Assembly: GCA_015066955.1 (NCBI GenBank)
Contig: SVNJ01000006.1
Coordinates: 1-33,541, forward strand
DNA from: Ruminococcus sp.
GTDB lineage: Bacteria; Bacillota; Clostridia; Oscillospirales; Ruminococcaceae
DNA: 33,541 bases
Direction of reading: 5' to 3'
Positions 33,455 to 33,541 of the stretch are shown here, in pieces (the first letter of the stretch is position 1; every line of letters begins with the position of its first letter). The notes under the pieces were generated by a model. That model was not told where the DNA came from, searched no databases, and was given only the letters and a program-made list of their open reading frames with translations. The translations under genes and the position numbers were made by a program.

Positions 33455-33541
33455 GTGCGGCTTCGATTTTGTAATCATATTGTATCATACGGATAGGACA
33501 GATGTATGTCCGTGTAAAAATCCCGATAGGTTTTTAATTTC

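Overview
The window looks like chromosome from a cellulosome-producing anaerobic Firmicute, most likely a Ruminococcus of the flavefaciens/champanellensis type. Four secreted proteins carry type I dockerin-like modules: an LRR protein, an HExxH metalloprotease-like protein, a multi-catalytic xylanase and a family 10 pectate lyase. Type III glutamine synthetase and the GH11/CBM22/dockerin/CE4 modules of the xylanase fit the same group. Base composition is moderate and genes are closely packed. Most genes start at a strong Shine-Dalgarno and end at a clean intrinsic terminator. No tRNA, rRNA, CRISPR array or intact insertion sequence was seen.

Layout. 1-5.7 kb (minus strand): the 5' two thirds of type III glutamine synthetase with a structured leader, an HD-domain nucleotidase, methionyl-tRNA synthetase, and an LRR-dockerin protein built from 69-bp tandem repeats. 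5.8-7.4 kb (plus): an asparagine synthetase-like protein without the glutaminase nucleophile. 7.5-11.1 kb (minus): a polar amino-acid ABC operon (binding lipoprotein, permease, ATPase, acetyltransferase), then a second acetyltransferase behind a leader that can form a pseudoknot. The binding lipoprotein appears circularly permuted. 11.2-13.9 kb (plus): an EamA exporter overlapping an NhaC-type antiporter. 13.9-19.3 kb (plus): a GH25 lipoprotein, the HExxH/beta-helix/dockerin protein and a DHH phosphoesterase. 19.3-28.5 kb: the xylanase (GH11-CBM22-CBM22-dockerin-GH10-CE4), a convergent AraC regulator, a membrane GGDEF protein and the pectate lyase-dockerin. 28.5-30.5 kb (minus): an ABC exporter. 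30.5-33.5 kb: an accessory patch with an unidentified ORF, a broken phage terminase fragment, and an AT-rich overlapping gene pair whose second product carries an RNAVAH (RX4H) HEPN-like motif.

How the genes work together. The xylanase, pectate lyase, metalloprotease-like protein and LRR protein would dock onto scaffoldins for plant cell-wall breakdown. The AraC regulator between the xylanase and the signalling gene is a plausible local sugar sensor. Glutamine synthetase, the asparagine synthetase-like protein and the amino-acid ABC operon form a loose nitrogen theme. The best candidates for something undescribed are the HEPN-like pair beside the prophage scar, the pseudoknot leader before the acetyltransferase, the permuted binding protein, and the secreted HExxH/beta-helix/dockerin protein.
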